Both the position numbers and the translations under genes were made by a program. Shown here one piece after another: positions 52,211 through 61,578 of a stretch of 64,000 bases of DNA (position 1 is its first letter; every line of letters begins with the position of its first letter). Below the pieces are notes generated by a model that made no database searches, had not been told where the DNA came from, and worked only from the letters and a program-made list of their open reading frames with translations. The stretch comes from Rhizobium mongolense subsp. loessense. Its GTDB lineage: Bacteria > Pseudomonadota > Alphaproteobacteria > Rhizobiales > Rhizobiaceae. The DNA lies in the NCBI RefSeq assembly GCF_900099775.1, contig NZ_FMTM01000006.1, forward strand, positions 1 through 64,000. Reading direction: 5' to 3'.

Positions 52211-54646
52211 TTAGATATCGAGATTTGCAACGCTGAGCGCGTTATCCTGAATGAATTCACGGCGCGGCTCGACTTCGTCGCCCATCAGCCGGGCGAAAAG
52301 GCCATCGGCATCCGTCGCGTCGTTTACCTTGACCTGAAGCAGCGAACGGGCGTTCGGGTCGAGCGTCGTCTCCCAGAGCTGTTCGGCATTCATTTCGCCA
52401 AGGCCCTTGTAACGCTGCATCGTCAGTCCCTTGCGACCGCTGGCAAAAATTGCATCGAGCAGAGCGCGCGGACCGGCAATCTCGGTATCTCCGTCGCGGC
52501 GCGAAAGCGCCGGTGGGCTCTGGTAGATTTCTTTGAGGCGCGACGAGAGCTGATCAATCTGACGCGCGTCCTGTGAGCCGATCAGCGCCATGTCGAGCAC
52601 GACGACTTCCTTGACGCCGCGGACCATTCGCTCCAGTCGCAACCCACCTTCGCTGGTCAGGCCGCCTTCCCAGCCGCGCTCGGTTTCCTCGGCGATGATG
52701 TCGAGGCGCTTGGCGACATCAGCCGCGAGCTGTTCGGCCCTGGCACGATCGCTGACCGCTTCGGCGTTCAGTGCCCCGGCGATTGCCGCCTGCTCGACGA
52801 CAGCGCGATTGTAACGGGAATGCAGGTTTTCGAGCAACGCACGCAGGCGCAATGCATCGAGGATAACTTCGCGCAGGTCCTGACCGGTGCGGACTTCCCC
52901 GCTTGCCAGCCTCAGCGCCGCATCCTCAAGGCCCTGGCCGATCAGATAATCTTCAAGCGCCTTTTCGTCTTTCACGTACTGAACGGACTTGCCGCGCGAA
53001 ACCTTGTAGAGCGGCGGCTGGGCGATATAGAGATGGCCGCGCTCGATCAGCTCCGGCATCTGACGGAAGAAGAATGTCAGCAGAAGCGTGCGGATATGGG
53101 CACCGTCGACATCGGCATCCGTCATGATGATGATCTTGTGGTAGCGAAGCTTGTCGGCGCTGAACTCGTCCTTGCCGATGCCCGTGCCGAGCGCGGTAAT
53201 CAACGTGCCGATTTCCTGGCTGGAGAGCATCTTGTCGAAGCGTGCACGCTCGACATTGAGAATCTTGCCTCGCAGAGGCAGGATCGCCTGATTTTCACGG
53301 GAACGTCCCTGTTTTGCAGAGCCGCCCGCCGAGTCACCCTCGACGAGGAAGACTTCGGACTTCGCAGGGTCGCGCTCGGAGCAATCGGCGAGCTTGCCGG
53401 GCAGCGAGGCGATATCGAGCGCACCTTTGCGGCGCGTCAGTTCGCGGGCCTTACGAGCTGCTTCGCGGGCCGCGGCGGCCTCTACGACCTTGCCGACGAG
53501 CACCTTGGCCTCACTCGGGTGCTCTTCAAACCATGTGCTGAGCGCTTCATTGACGAGGCTTTCCACGACGGGACGAACTTCCGAGGAAACCAGCTTGTCC
53601 TTCGTCTGCGACGAGAACTTCGGATCCGGCACCTTCACCGAAAGGACAGCCGTCAAGCCCTCGCGGCAGTCTTCGCCCTGGAGTGTGACTTTCTCCTTCT
53701 TGGTAATACCGGAGCTATCGGCATAGGACACAACTTGGCGCGTCAGCGCGGCGCGGAAGCCGGCCATATGCGTGCCGCCGTCGCGTTGTGGAATATTGTT
53801 GGTAAAGCAGAGCACATTTTCGTGGTAGCTGTCGTTCCACCACATTGCGACTTCGACGGTAATTCCATCCTTTTCGCCGCGGATAGAGACAGGCTTGTCG
53901 ACCAGGGGTTTCTTGGCGCGATCGAGATAGGAAACGAAGGCCTCAAGGCCGCCGTCATAACGCATTTCCTCCTGCTTGATGTCCGAATGGCGCTTGTCTG
54001 TCAGCAGAATGCGGACACCGGAATTCAAGAAGGCAAGCTCGCGAAGGCGGTGCTCCAGGGTGCCGTAATCGAAGTCCGTCATCGTGAAGGTTCCGGTGCT
54101 CGGCATGAAGCTGACTTCCGTGCCTGTGTCGCTGCCCGCGTCACCCGTCACCTTGAGTGGCGCATCGGCAACGCCATGGGTGAAGCTCATTTCATGAATC
54201 TTACCCTGCCGGCGGATCTTCAGTTTGAGCCAGACCGAAAGCGCGTTGACGACCGAAACGCCGACGCCATGCAGGCCGCCGGAAACTTTGTAGGAATTCT
54301 GGTCAAACTTACCGCCGGCATGAAGCTGTGTCATGATGACTTCGGCTGCAGACACCCCTTCGCCGGTGTGTATATCCGTCGGAATACCGCGGCCGTTGTC
54401 GGTCACCGTCACCGAGCCGTCGGGGTTGAGCGTGACGGTAACGATGTCGGCATGGCCGGCCAGCGCCTCGTCAATTGCATTGTCGACGACTTCATAGACC
54501 ATGTGATGCAGGCCGGAACCGTCGTCGGTGTCACCGATATACATGCCGGGGCGCTTACGCACGGCATCAAGGCCCTTGAGGACCTTGATGGAATCCGCGC
54601 CATATTCGGTGTTAACGCCGTTTTCCGTCGCTGTTATATCGGTCAT
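52211..54646 (-). CDS. gyrB: DNA gyrase subunit B
   Basis: An 811-residue GyrB. The GHKL ATPase domain has EVVDNAIDEA, DNGRGIPTDIH and SGGLHGVGVSVVNALS. The TOPRIM domain has FLVEGDSAGGSAKQGR and IMTDADVDGAHIRTLLL. The C-terminus RYKGLGEMNAEQLWETT contacts GyrA. The ATG at 54646 is chosen; the open frame to 54697 adds unlike sequence. It is monocistronic with a terminator just beyond the stop. Confidence 0.98.
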   Translation of the reverse strand: MTDITATENGVNTEYGADSIKVLKGLDAVRKRPGMYIGDTDDGSGLHHMVYEVVDNAIDEALAGHADIVTVTLNPDGSVTVTDNGRGIPTDIHTGEGVSAAEVIMTQLHAGGKFDQNSYKVSGGLHGVGVSVVNALSVWLKLKIRRQGKIHEMSFTHGVADAPLKVTGDAGSDTGTEVSFMPSTGTFTMTDFDYGTLEHRLRELAFLNSGVRILLTDKRHSDIKQEEMRYDGGLEAFVSYLDRAKKPLVDKPVSIRGEKDGITVEVAMWWNDSYHENVLCFTNNIPQRDGGTHMAGFRAALTRQVVSYADSSGITKKEKVTLQGEDCREGLTAVLSVKVPDPKFSSQTKDKLVSSEVRPVVESLVNEALSTWFEEHPSEAKVLVGKVVEAAAAREAARKARELTRRKGALDIASLPGKLADCSERDPAKSEVFLVEGDSAGGSAKQGRSRENQAILPLRGKILNVERARFDKMLSSQEIGTLITALGTGIGKDEFSADKLRYHKIIIMTDADVDGAHIRTLLLTFFFRQMPELIERGHLYIAQPPLYKVSRGKSVQYVKDEKALEDYLIGQGLEDAALRLASGEVRTGQDLREVILDALRLRALLENLHSRYNRAVVEQAAIAGALNAEAVSDRARAEQLAADVAKRLDIIAEETERGWEGGLTSEGGLRLERMVRGVKEVVVLDMALIGSQDARQIDQLSSRLKEIYQSPPALSRRDGDTEIAGPRALLDAIFASGRKGLTMQRYKGLGEMNAEQLWETTLDPNARSLLQVKVNDATDADGLFARLMGDEVEPRREFIQDNALSVANLDI

Positions 54647-54779
54647 GCTGTCTTTGAATTTCCCTGTTTTAGGAGCCCGGAGAGCCTTGCGAATCACCGG
54701 CCTTTTTCATTTCGGAATATAGGGTTTTTAGACGCCATTCCCAATGGCAGAGCCTGGGAATCCGGCATAAAGCAGGGGA

Positions 54780-55157
54780 TTATGACGCTTTTCCGTCAGC
54801 TTTGCCGAGATTTTCAAGCGTAGCCGCGAGCTCGGCCAAAGCTGCACTGTCAAGGTTGCGAATTCGGCCCGCCAAACGATTGGCAAAAGCCGTATATTCG
54901 GGGGGTAGACCCGCGGTATCAATCACTACGCGCGGGTCCGATGCGCGGGCGAGCAGGAAGAGTTCCTCAGCTTCATCCCAGATGATGTTGAAATAGCCGG
55001 CGATCCGCTGAAGCAGGTCGAAGGTCGGCAAGCCGCGTCTCCCATGTTCGAGTGCGGAGAGATAGGCAGGCGAGACGTTGAGCGCCGCTGCCATCTGCTT
55101 CTGCGACACGCCTTTGCGCGCCCGAAGCTTTCGAACAGCTTCGCCGAACGGCGTCAT
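54780..55157 (-). CDS. XRE family transcriptional regulator
   Basis: A 125-residue DNA-binding protein. The N-terminal Cro/CI helix-turn-helix is VSQKQMAAALNVSPAYLSALEHGRRGLP. A short C-terminal part with a helical LDSAALAELAATLENL end follows. No known ligand or target. Its ATG overlaps the Smr stop by 4 bp, so it is the last gene of the coupled set timA-mltA-smr-xre, and autoregulation of the set is possible but not shown. Confidence 0.88.
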   Translation of the reverse strand: MTPFGEAVRKLRARKGVSQKQMAAALNVSPAYLSALEHGRRGLPTFDLLQRIAGYFNIIWDEAEELFLLARASDPRVVIDTAGLPPEYTAFANRLAGRIRNLDSAALAELAATLENLGKADGKAS

Positions 55158-55717
55158 GACCTGTCCCCCTGCCGCCGGGAGAGCCGGATATAAAGCGCGC
55201 CCTCGCCGCCGTGGTGGTGCGCAGCCGCTTCGTAAGACGAGATCAGATAGCGGAACTCCGGCTTCGAAAACCACAGCGGTACAGCCCGTTTCAACGCACC
55301 TTCGCTCCCCATCGAACTGCCCTTGCCGGTGATCACCAGCACATGCCGCATGCCGCGCTCATGCGCGCGGATGAGGAAGTCGAGAAGCATGACATGGGCT
55401 TGGCTTTGCACGAGACCGTGGAGATCGATACGCGCCTCTAGTGCCAGCCTGCCTTTGGCGATCTTGCGTTTGACGGGCCGCTCCAGTGGATGGTGGGTGC
55501 CGGAAGGCTGCTTCGCTGCCCCCGGCAGCGCTGCAGCTTGTATTTCCGTTTCAGCAGACGATTTCTGTAAGGCATTCCCGGTCTCGGCTTCGGTTTCCGC
55601 AAGGAAGGCATCGAGTTCAGTAAACTCGCCCTTCTTGCCGGCGAGCGGCCGCGTACTTCGCGCAACCTTGCCCCATAGAATTCTCTCGTCCGTGCTGAGC
55701 TTGCGGTCTCTCGTCAT
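55154..55717 (-). CDS. Smr/MutS family protein
   Basis: A 187-residue protein with a disordered, Lys/Arg-rich first half and a C-terminal Smr domain. LDLHG-like ARIDLHGLVQSQAH, LVITGKGSS and AHHHGGEGALYIRLSRRQ are the conserved loops. Smr domains are nucleases acting on DNA or on collided ribosomes' mRNA. Its start overlaps the mltA stop by 1 bp, and the stop overlaps the XRE gene. Confidence 0.92.
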   Translation of the reverse strand: MTRDRKLSTDERILWGKVARSTRPLAGKKGEFTELDAFLAETEAETGNALQKSSAETEIQAAALPGAAKQPSGTHHPLERPVKRKIAKGRLALEARIDLHGLVQSQAHVMLLDFLIRAHERGMRHVLVITGKGSSMGSEGALKRAVPLWFSKPEFRYLISSYEAAAHHHGGEGALYIRLSRRQGDRS

Positions 55718-56835
55718 CAGCCGAACCTTCCAGCCGCAGCGTTCGGAATGAGGATGGCAAAGTCCGCGTCGTTGCGCACCGTACCCGCCAGTTCGCCCGC
55801 CTCATCGCCGGAACCCGTAAAAATATCGCCACGCGCGGGCCCGACGATCGCGGAGCCAGTGTCCAAGGCAAGCATCAAGCGCTGGAACGGCCTGCCCTTA
55901 TCAAGATGGGTCAGGTTTTCGGAACGGATGAAGAAGGGAAACCCGAAGGTATGTATCAGGCGGTCGACGGCAAGCGACCGTCCGGCGACCAACGGCACTT
56001 TCGCTGCAGCAACTGGTCCAGCTTTAGAGGCGGAAACCGGCGCCTCGCGGAAGAAAATATAGGATCGATTGTGCCAGAGAACATCATCGACCTGCTTTGG
56101 ATGCGCTGCGAGCCAGGCGCGAATCGACTGCATGGAAATGTTCGCACGGTCGATTTCGCCGCGGTCGACCAACAGCTTGCCGATAGCGGAGAAAGGATGT
56201 CCGGCCTTTGCCGTATATGTGATGCGCGCCGTCCGTCCATCCGGGTAGCGCAGTCGCGCCGCGCCCTGCACATGCACGAAGAAGACATCGACCTTGGATT
56301 TCGCCCAGGCTATTTCAAGGCCCCGACCGTCGAGGAAACCTTGGTCGATCGCCTGCCGGTCGGGATAGGCGCTTATCTCTCCATCCCGGAGGCGACCAAA
56401 GGCATAGGATGAATCGAGGCCTACGGGGCGGTTGCTGTTGTCGAGTTCGATCAGATCATCGGGTCGCCGGTAGAAGGGAAAGCGATACGTAGCATCGAGC
56501 TTGTCGGAAACGGCGATTTCCGGTTCGTAAAAAGCGGTAACGAAACCCCGGCTGCCGTCCAGTTTTCTTATAAAAAACGGCCGACAGTTCCGCTCGAAAA
56601 AGGATCGGGCTTCAGAAGCAGATGCGGGTTTCGCATTTCGGGCTGCGTCGAGCAGAGGCAAAAGATCGTCGGTGCTGAGGCCGAGCGATCCGGTGCGGTA
56701 GGGTTTCGTGCCGGTAATTTGCTGGAGGCACGCTTCCATGACCTCAAAAAGGCTGGAGGGATCATCATCCTTCCAGCCCTTGAGTTCATCGAAACCGACA
56801 GCTTGCAGAACGAAGCCCGCTTTATCGTCACTCAT
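55717..56835 (-). CDS. mltA: Murein transglycosylase A (MltA)
   Basis: A 372-residue lytic transglycosylase. TAFYEPEIAVS is the MltA N-terminal signature, YPDGRTARITYTAKAGHPF and the C-terminal 3D (Asp) domain LALDTGSAIVGPARGDIF are present. It cleaves glycan strands to 1,6-anhydro-MurNAc. Unlike the E. coli lipoprotein, no signal peptide or lipobox is visible from the ATG at 56835 or from the earliest in-frame start at 56865. It overlaps timA by 4 bp. Confidence 0.93.
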   Translation of the reverse strand: MSDDKAGFVLQAVGFDELKGWKDDDPSSLFEVMEACLQQITGTKPYRTGSLGLSTDDLLPLLDAARNAKPASASEARSFFERNCRPFFIRKLDGSRGFVTAFYEPEIAVSDKLDATYRFPFYRRPDDLIELDNSNRPVGLDSSYAFGRLRDGEISAYPDRQAIDQGFLDGRGLEIAWAKSKVDVFFVHVQGAARLRYPDGRTARITYTAKAGHPFSAIGKLLVDRGEIDRANISMQSIRAWLAAHPKQVDDVLWHNRSYIFFREAPVSASKAGPVAAAKVPLVAGRSLAVDRLIHTFGFPFFIRSENLTHLDKGRPFQRLMLALDTGSAIVGPARGDIFTGSGDEAGELAGTVRNDADFAILIPNAAAGRFG

Positions 56836-57533
56836 GTTTCCGATTCGGTTGCCACGAGTTTCCAATTGGGATCGCGCGATCGCGTATCGCGGGCAAATGT
56901 CCAGATGTCGTTGACTTCGGCAACGTTCTCGACATCGCCTTCGATCAGCTTGTCAGCTTTGTCGTAGGTCGCGGAGATCAGCTGGCTGGCGATACGGATC
57001 GTAATCTGTGCCTCGCTGCCCTTGACTTCCACCTGTGTGATGTCCGCCTTATCGATGCCGACAAAGGTGGATTTTACCTTCTCGCCCTTGGCCTCGCGAT
57101 CTGCGATGGCCGCGTCAAAACCTTCATAGACCTCGCGGGACAAAAGATTCTTCAACGTCTTTCTGTCGCCGTCTGCATATGCCATGACGATCATTTCGTA
57201 AGCCATCTTCGCGCCGTTCAAGAATTCCTTAGGTGCAAAGGATGGATCGGCTTTACTGAGCGCACGAAGAGGCTCATTGAGCGGCGTACCGGGGGGCGCA
57301 AAAGCGTCGACCACTGCAAAGCGGCCTTCTTCTTCTGCAGGTGTATCGCGGCGCGGAAGCGTCACGACCTTGCCGGCATCGGAATGCTCAGGACCGGCGG
57401 CATCGCGCGGCGTAAAGAGATCGCGCGGCGGCTTCTCATTTCCCGTGCGGCGTCCCAGAACACTGCGGAGCTGGAAAAAAATCAGCACCGCCGCCACAAG
57501 GAAAAACAAAGTGATGAAGTCGTTTGAACTCAT
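56832..57533 (-). CDS. timA: Tim44/TimA family adaptor protein
   Basis: A 233-residue protein with one N-terminal transmembrane helix (FITLFFLVAAVLIFFQL), a linker and a Tim44-like domain (about residues 85-230). Mitochondrial Tim44 tethers Hsp70 to the import channel; bacterial TimA homologues are inner-membrane adaptors of unclear task. Here it is coupled to mltA by ATGA and heads the four-gene set. Confidence 0.92.
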   Translation of the reverse strand: MSSNDFITLFFLVAAVLIFFQLRSVLGRRTGNEKPPRDLFTPRDAAGPEHSDAGKVVTLPRRDTPAEEEGRFAVVDAFAPPGTPLNEPLRALSKADPSFAPKEFLNGAKMAYEMIVMAYADGDRKTLKNLLSREVYEGFDAAIADREAKGEKVKSTFVGIDKADITQVEVKGSEAQITIRIASQLISATYDKADKLIEGDVENVAEVNDIWTFARDTRSRDPNWKLVATESET

Positions 57534-57659
57534 ATCGTGCCGCAGCCACCGTTAACATCTATGATTTGTACTCCCATATAGTCCGCATAGACAGATGATT
57601 CAAATAGCCGCAATCTTGCGATTGCCATTGAGGCCCGGCGAGCGCCGGTTGGAGAGACG

Positions 57660-58169
57660 ATGCGACTTGCAATGCTTCCAGGTTTTGTGCTGCTGCTGCC
57701 GCTGGCGGAGATAGCGGGCTTCGTGATCGTCGGGCGCGCAGTCGGCCTACTGGCGACCCTTGGTCTCGTCGTCCTGAGTGGTGTGATCGGCATGGCTCTG
57801 CTTCGTCGCCAGGGTATAGGCATCCTGCAGCGTATGTCGACCGAGGGGCGAAACGGCGTAATACCTGGCCGGGAGCTTCTGCGGCCAGCCATGCTCGTCA
57901 TCGCGTCGCTGCTTCTCATCGTTCCGGGATTTATTTCAGACATCATCGCCATCGCGCTTTTCATCCCTGCCGTTCGTGATCTTGCCTGGAACTACATCCG
58001 CAAGCGATTCGTTATCGTTGAGACGACGAGGGGCTCTAGTGCGTCGCAATCGTCCGGATTTAGAAACCAATCCAAGCCGGATTCAAAAGTTGTCGATCTT
58101 GATGAGGACGATTATCGCCGCGAGCCTAACAACAAGTCTCCCTGGTCAGGCAAGCGTCTCGGCGAGTAG
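57660..58169 (+). CDS. fxsA: FxsA family membrane protein
   Basis: A 169-residue inner-membrane protein with about three hydrophobic segments (residues 5-60 and 78-98). LLPLAEIAGFVIVG and IVPGFISDIIAIALFIPAVR are the family signature. In E. coli FxsA relieves phage T7 F exclusion; its normal role is unknown. GGAGAG precedes the ATG. It precedes secB by 81 bp. Confidence 0.93.
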   Translation: MRLAMLPGFVLLLPLAEIAGFVIVGRAVGLLATLGLVVLSGVIGMALLRRQGIGILQRMSTEGRNGVIPGRELLRPAMLVIASLLLIVPGFISDIIAIALFIPAVRDLAWNYIRKRFVIVETTRGSSASQSSGFRNQSKPDSKVVDLDEDDYRREPNNKSPWSGKRLGE

Positions 58170-58250
58170 AGACCGATTCGCCCAGGGTTGTAAGCCTTTT
58201 CCCGAAATGTTAGATGGCGGCAACATCCAATGCCCCTCGAGGAAAATCCA

Positions 58251-58727
58251 ATGGCTGATGAAAACAACGGCAGCGGCACGACAAGCCCGAGCCTCACCAT
58301 TCTCGCTCAGTACACGAAGGACCTTTCCTTCGAAAATCCGGGTGCGCCGCGTTCGCTTCAAGCGCGCGACAAGGCGCCGGCGATCAATATCAACGTCAAC
58401 GTCAATGCCAATCCGCTTTCGGATACGGATTTCGACGTTGTGCTATCGCTCAACGCCGAGGCCAAGGATGGCGACAAGACGGTCTTTCATGCCGAACTCG
58501 TTTACGGCGGCGTCTTCCGCGTTGCCGGCTTCCCGCAAGAACACATGCTGCCGGTTCTCTTCATCGAATGCCCGCGCATGCTCTTCCCGTTTGCCCGCCA
58601 GATCATTGCCGATGTTACGCGCAATGGCGGCTTCCCGCCCTTGATGATCGACCCGATCGACTTCGCACAGATGTTTGCGCAACGCGTCGCCGAAGAACAG
58701 ACGCGCGCAAAGGTGCAGACAAATTGA
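58251..58727 (+). CDS. secB: Protein-export chaperone SecB
   Basis: A 158-residue tetrameric chaperone that keeps preproteins unfolded for SecA. LTILAQYTKDLSFENPGAP, EAKDGDKTVFHAELVYGGVF and FPPLMIDPIDFAQMF are diagnostic. The ATG at 58251 has GAGG upstream and is preferred over an earlier in-frame start at 58230. It converges on dnaQ with a strong terminator between. Confidence 0.98.
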   Translation: MADENNGSGTTSPSLTILAQYTKDLSFENPGAPRSLQARDKAPAININVNVNANPLSDTDFDVVLSLNAEAKDGDKTVFHAELVYGGVFRVAGFPQEHMLPVLFIECPRMLFPFARQIIADVTRNGGFPPLMIDPIDFAQMFAQRVAEEQTRAKVQTN

Positions 58728-58752
58728 TTCGAAGCACGTGACTTGACTGCGG

Positions 58753-58779
58753 TGCCCGGGTCAAAGCCCGGGCATTTTT
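58753..58779 (+). terminator. Rho-independent terminator of secB
   Basis: A perfect 8-bp stem (58753-58760 with 58767-58774) has a 6-nt loop and is followed by TTTTT. It sits 25 bp after secB, and its last two T bases fall within the dnaQ stop region on the other strand. Confidence 0.9.
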
Positions 58780-59491
58780 AATTTGGGCGATCGTATCTGG
58801 CCCAGATACCTTTACTGCCGAGCGCGGCAATCAACGCATCGTGAGCATGAGCTTCCGCTTCGCTAAGGCGCGGTGCGAGTGGCCGGGGCCGCTCCAATCC
58901 GATGTCAACGGCCTCCTCCAGAACGATCTCAGCGTCGCCTGGCCCGCTTGTTGCCGCAACGCTCAAACCGAGAGCAGTCTGACGCCCGCCGATCATCTCT
59001 ATATAGACCTCGGCAAGCAGTTCCGAGTCGAGAAGTGCACCGTGTTTCGTGCGGTGTGAGTTGTCTATACCGTAGCGGCGGCAGAGGGCATCGAGCGAAT
59101 TCGGTCCCATCGGATGTTTGCGCCGAGCGAGGGAAAGCGTATCGACGACCCTCTCCGGCAGGATCGGCGGTATGCCAAGGCGAGCGAGTTCGGCATTGAC
59201 AAAACCCATGTCGAAGGTCGCGTTGTGCGCGATCCACCTTGCGTCACCGAAGAACTCGATGATCTCTTCAACCACTGCTGAGAAAGGCTTCTTGTCCTTC
59301 AAAAACTCGTCGGTAATGCCGTGAACGGCGAGCGCATCGGGATGGACTTTCTGATCCCCCGGATTGATATAGATATGGATCGTGCGACCGGTCGGGAAAT
59401 GGTTCAAAAGCTCGACGCCGCCGATTTCGATGATCCGATCCACGCGGCTGTCGAGACCGGTGGTTTCCGTATCAAAAATGATTTCACGCAT
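58778..59491 (-). CDS. dnaQ: DNA polymerase III epsilon subunit
   Basis: A 237-residue 3'-5' proofreading exonuclease. Exo I FDTETTGLD (DxE), Exo II HNATFDMGFVNAEL and Exo III SLDALCRRYGIDNSHRTKHGALLDSELLAEVY are intact, followed by a C-terminal alpha-subunit-binding tail. It overlaps coaE by 8 bp, in a minus-strand run ppsR-maf-aroE-coaE-dnaQ next to the candidate origin. Confidence 0.97.
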   Translation of the reverse strand: MREIIFDTETTGLDSRVDRIIEIGGVELLNHFPTGRTIHIYINPGDQKVHPDALAVHGITDEFLKDKKPFSAVVEEIIEFFGDARWIAHNATFDMGFVNAELARLGIPPILPERVVDTLSLARRKHPMGPNSLDALCRRYGIDNSHRTKHGALLDSELLAEVYIEMIGGRQTALGLSVAATSGPGDAEIVLEEAVDIGLERPRPLAPRLSEAEAHAHDALIAALGSKGIWARYDRPN

Positions 59492-60095
59492 TCTGGAAAT
59501 CTCCCTTCGCGATCCGCGCTTTCAAGATCGCGATGATTTCACTCACCCTCGACCGCGTGATTTCGATGGCGTGCCCCGTGTCGATGACATAATCGGCACG
59601 CTCCCGCTTTTCGGCGTCCGGGGTCTGTCGCGAGCGAATCATATTGAATTTTTCCTCGGTCATGCCCGGTCGCGCAAGCACCCGATCCCGCTGAATCTGT
59701 GGATCGCAGCTCACGACCACGATGATGTCGACCCGGGTCTCGGCACCAGTTTCGAAAAGTAGCGGGATATCGAGCAGGATTATCTCCGATCCTCGCGCTT
59801 GTTCGCGTTCCACGAATTCCGTTTCGCGCTGGCGAACCAGTGGATGAACGATTGCTTCAAGCGTTTTGAAGCCATCTGGTCGGCGTGAAAGCTGACGGCC
59901 AAGTTCCTGACGGTCGACGACGCCGTTCCGGACCGTGCCCGGGAACTCAGCTTCGATCAACTGCGCTGCCTCGCCGGCATAAAGCTCATGGACCACAGCG
60001 TCGGAATCATTGACGGGAATACCGGCTTCGGCAAAAAGCTTTGCCGCAGTTGATTTCCCCATCCCTATGGAACCCGTGAGACCGATCCGGATCAT
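59484..60095 (-). CDS. coaE: Dephospho-CoA kinase
   Basis: A 203-residue P-loop kinase, the last step of coenzyme A synthesis. Walker A GSIGMGKST is at residues 8-16, and VNDSDAVVHELY, GRQLSRRPDGF and DIPLLFETGAE are family motifs. It overlaps aroE by 4 bp and dnaQ by 8 bp. Confidence 0.97.
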   Translation of the reverse strand: MIRIGLTGSIGMGKSTAAKLFAEAGIPVNDSDAVVHELYAGEAAQLIEAEFPGTVRNGVVDRQELGRQLSRRPDGFKTLEAIVHPLVRQRETEFVEREQARGSEIILLDIPLLFETGAETRVDIIVVVSCDPQIQRDRVLARPGMTEEKFNMIRSRQTPDAEKRERADYVIDTGHAIEITRSRVSEIIAILKARIAKGDFQNA

Positions 60096-60961
60096 CTGTG
60101 TTTTTCCATATCTGCGACGACGAGTGCACGAAGCTCGTCATCAACGAGCGGCCGCTTGCTGAACCATTTCTCGAAGCCCGGCACCGCCTGATGAAGCAGC
60201 ATACCAAGTCCATCTACGATCGCGAAACCCTGTTCCTCGGCTTGTTTCAGCAAGGGTGTCTTCAGCGGCACATAGACGATATCCGTGACGACCGCGTTAC
60301 CGTCGAGCAGGGAAAAATCGATTACCGGTGCTGATTCGCCGTCCATACCGAGCGATGTCGTATTGACGAAAAGACCCGCGCCTTTCATGACTTCCGCGAG
60401 CGCTCCCATCGGATGCGCATAGACTTTTTCTCCAAAACGATCGGCAAGTTCCTGCGCGCGAGCAGCGGTTCGGTTGACGACATGGATCTCCCGGAAGCCG
60501 CGGTCGCGAACGGCCTGTATGACCGCCCGGCTGGCGCCGCCTGCACCGAGTATTATTGCAGTCTCGTGCTTATCCCAGCCAGGGTGGCGCGCGTCCAGGT
60601 TTGCGGTAAATCCGTGACCGTCGGTATTGGTCGAATGGAGTTCTCCTTCCTCCAGCCATAACGTGTTGGATGCGCCGAGTTCCTGGGAGAGTTCGTCCGG
60701 CCTGTCCGCGAGCTGACAGGCCATCTCCTTGTGCGGGATGGTTACATTGCCGCCGATAAAGCCCGACCTTTGATCCTTGAGAGATCGAATGAATGCTGCA
60801 AAATCGGCGGGAGCAACCTCGTATGCGCGGTAGCTTCCGCGAAGCCCAAGCTTTTTCAGCCAGTATCCGTGGATCAGAGGCGAACGAGAATGCCGCACCG
60901 GGAAGCCGGTGACAAAGGCATTCGGGCCGAATGTTTCACGTGAATCATCCATCAATCGCAT
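60092..60961 (-). CDS. aroE: Shikimate dehydrogenase (NADP+)
   Basis: A 289-residue shikimate pathway reductase. The substrate-binding SRSPLIHGYW, catalytic Lys in NVTIPHKEMA, NADP loop GAGGASRAV and NRTAARAQELA are present. The ATG at 60961 has AAGGGA 5 nt upstream; the next ATG at 60952 gives a slightly shorter, also plausible start. It overlaps maf by 17 bp (or 8 bp). Confidence 0.96.
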   Translation of the reverse strand: MRLMDDSRETFGPNAFVTGFPVRHSRSPLIHGYWLKKLGLRGSYRAYEVAPADFAAFIRSLKDQRSGFIGGNVTIPHKEMACQLADRPDELSQELGASNTLWLEEGELHSTNTDGHGFTANLDARHPGWDKHETAIILGAGGASRAVIQAVRDRGFREIHVVNRTAARAQELADRFGEKVYAHPMGALAEVMKGAGLFVNTTSLGMDGESAPVIDFSLLDGNAVVTDIVYVPLKTPLLKQAEEQGFAIVDGLGMLLHQAVPGFEKWFSKRPLVDDELRALVVADMEKHR

Positions 60962-61553
60962 CCAATTCCCTTAATTTCGCGAGCAGCGGCAACATCGGCA
61001 GGCCAAGGATCGTGAAGTAATCGCCGTCGATCTGGCTGAAAAGTTGAATGCCCTCGCCCTCCAGCTGATAGGCGCCAACGCTGCCAAGCGCCGTGTTGCC
61101 AACGCGTGCAAGATGGCGCGATATGAAATCCGCCGACAGAACACGCATCGTAAGCGACGCGTGTGACACATGCTCCCATAGCAGTGCACCATTGCGGATG
61201 ATGGCGATTGCACTATTCAGACGATGTGTTTGTCCCGAGAGTAATCTCAGATGATTGGCAGCGTCAGCCATGTCGTGCGGTTTGTGAAACACACGATCGC
61301 CAAGCGACATAGTCTGGTCCGAGCCGATAATGAGCGCGTCGGGAAAACGGCCGCTCACCTCGTGTGCTTTAGCCCTTGCAAGCACCAAAGCTACAGTATC
61401 TGGAGATGCGCCCTCTCGTTCGAGCGGTGCTTCGATTGCGCGCTCGCTTATCTTTGCCGCATGCGCTTCAAACTCCACGCCGGCATTCTTAAGCAGCATC
61501 CGCCGGAATGGACTGGACGAGGCAAGAATCAGTTTCGATGTCATGCGTCTCAT
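60945..61553 (-). CDS. Maf-like nucleoside triphosphate pyrophosphatase
   Basis: A 202-residue Maf family protein: LASSSPFRRMLL at the N-terminus, IGSDQTMSLGDRVFHKP and YQLEGEGIQLFSQIDGDYFTILGLP further on. Maf proteins hydrolyse dTTP/UTP or modified nucleotides; this resembles the subgroup encoded near aroE and coaE in alphaproteobacteria. The start may be 61553 or 61544; neither has a strong ribosome site. Confidence 0.93.
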   Translation of the reverse strand: MRRMTSKLILASSSPFRRMLLKNAGVEFEAHAAKISERAIEAPLEREGASPDTVALVLARAKAHEVSGRFPDALIIGSDQTMSLGDRVFHKPHDMADAANHLRLLSGQTHRLNSAIAIIRNGALLWEHVSHASLTMRVLSADFISRHLARVGNTALGSVGAYQLEGEGIQLFSQIDGDYFTILGLPMLPLLAKLRELDAIDG

Positions 61554-61578
61554 AACTCGTGGTTCATAATGTCAGCGC

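Noticed and set aside
52820..54823. A 667-codon open frame on the plus strand
   Set aside because: It is antisense to gyrB along its whole length. Its product has biased composition and no recognisable domain; such mirror frames are common in GC-rich genes.
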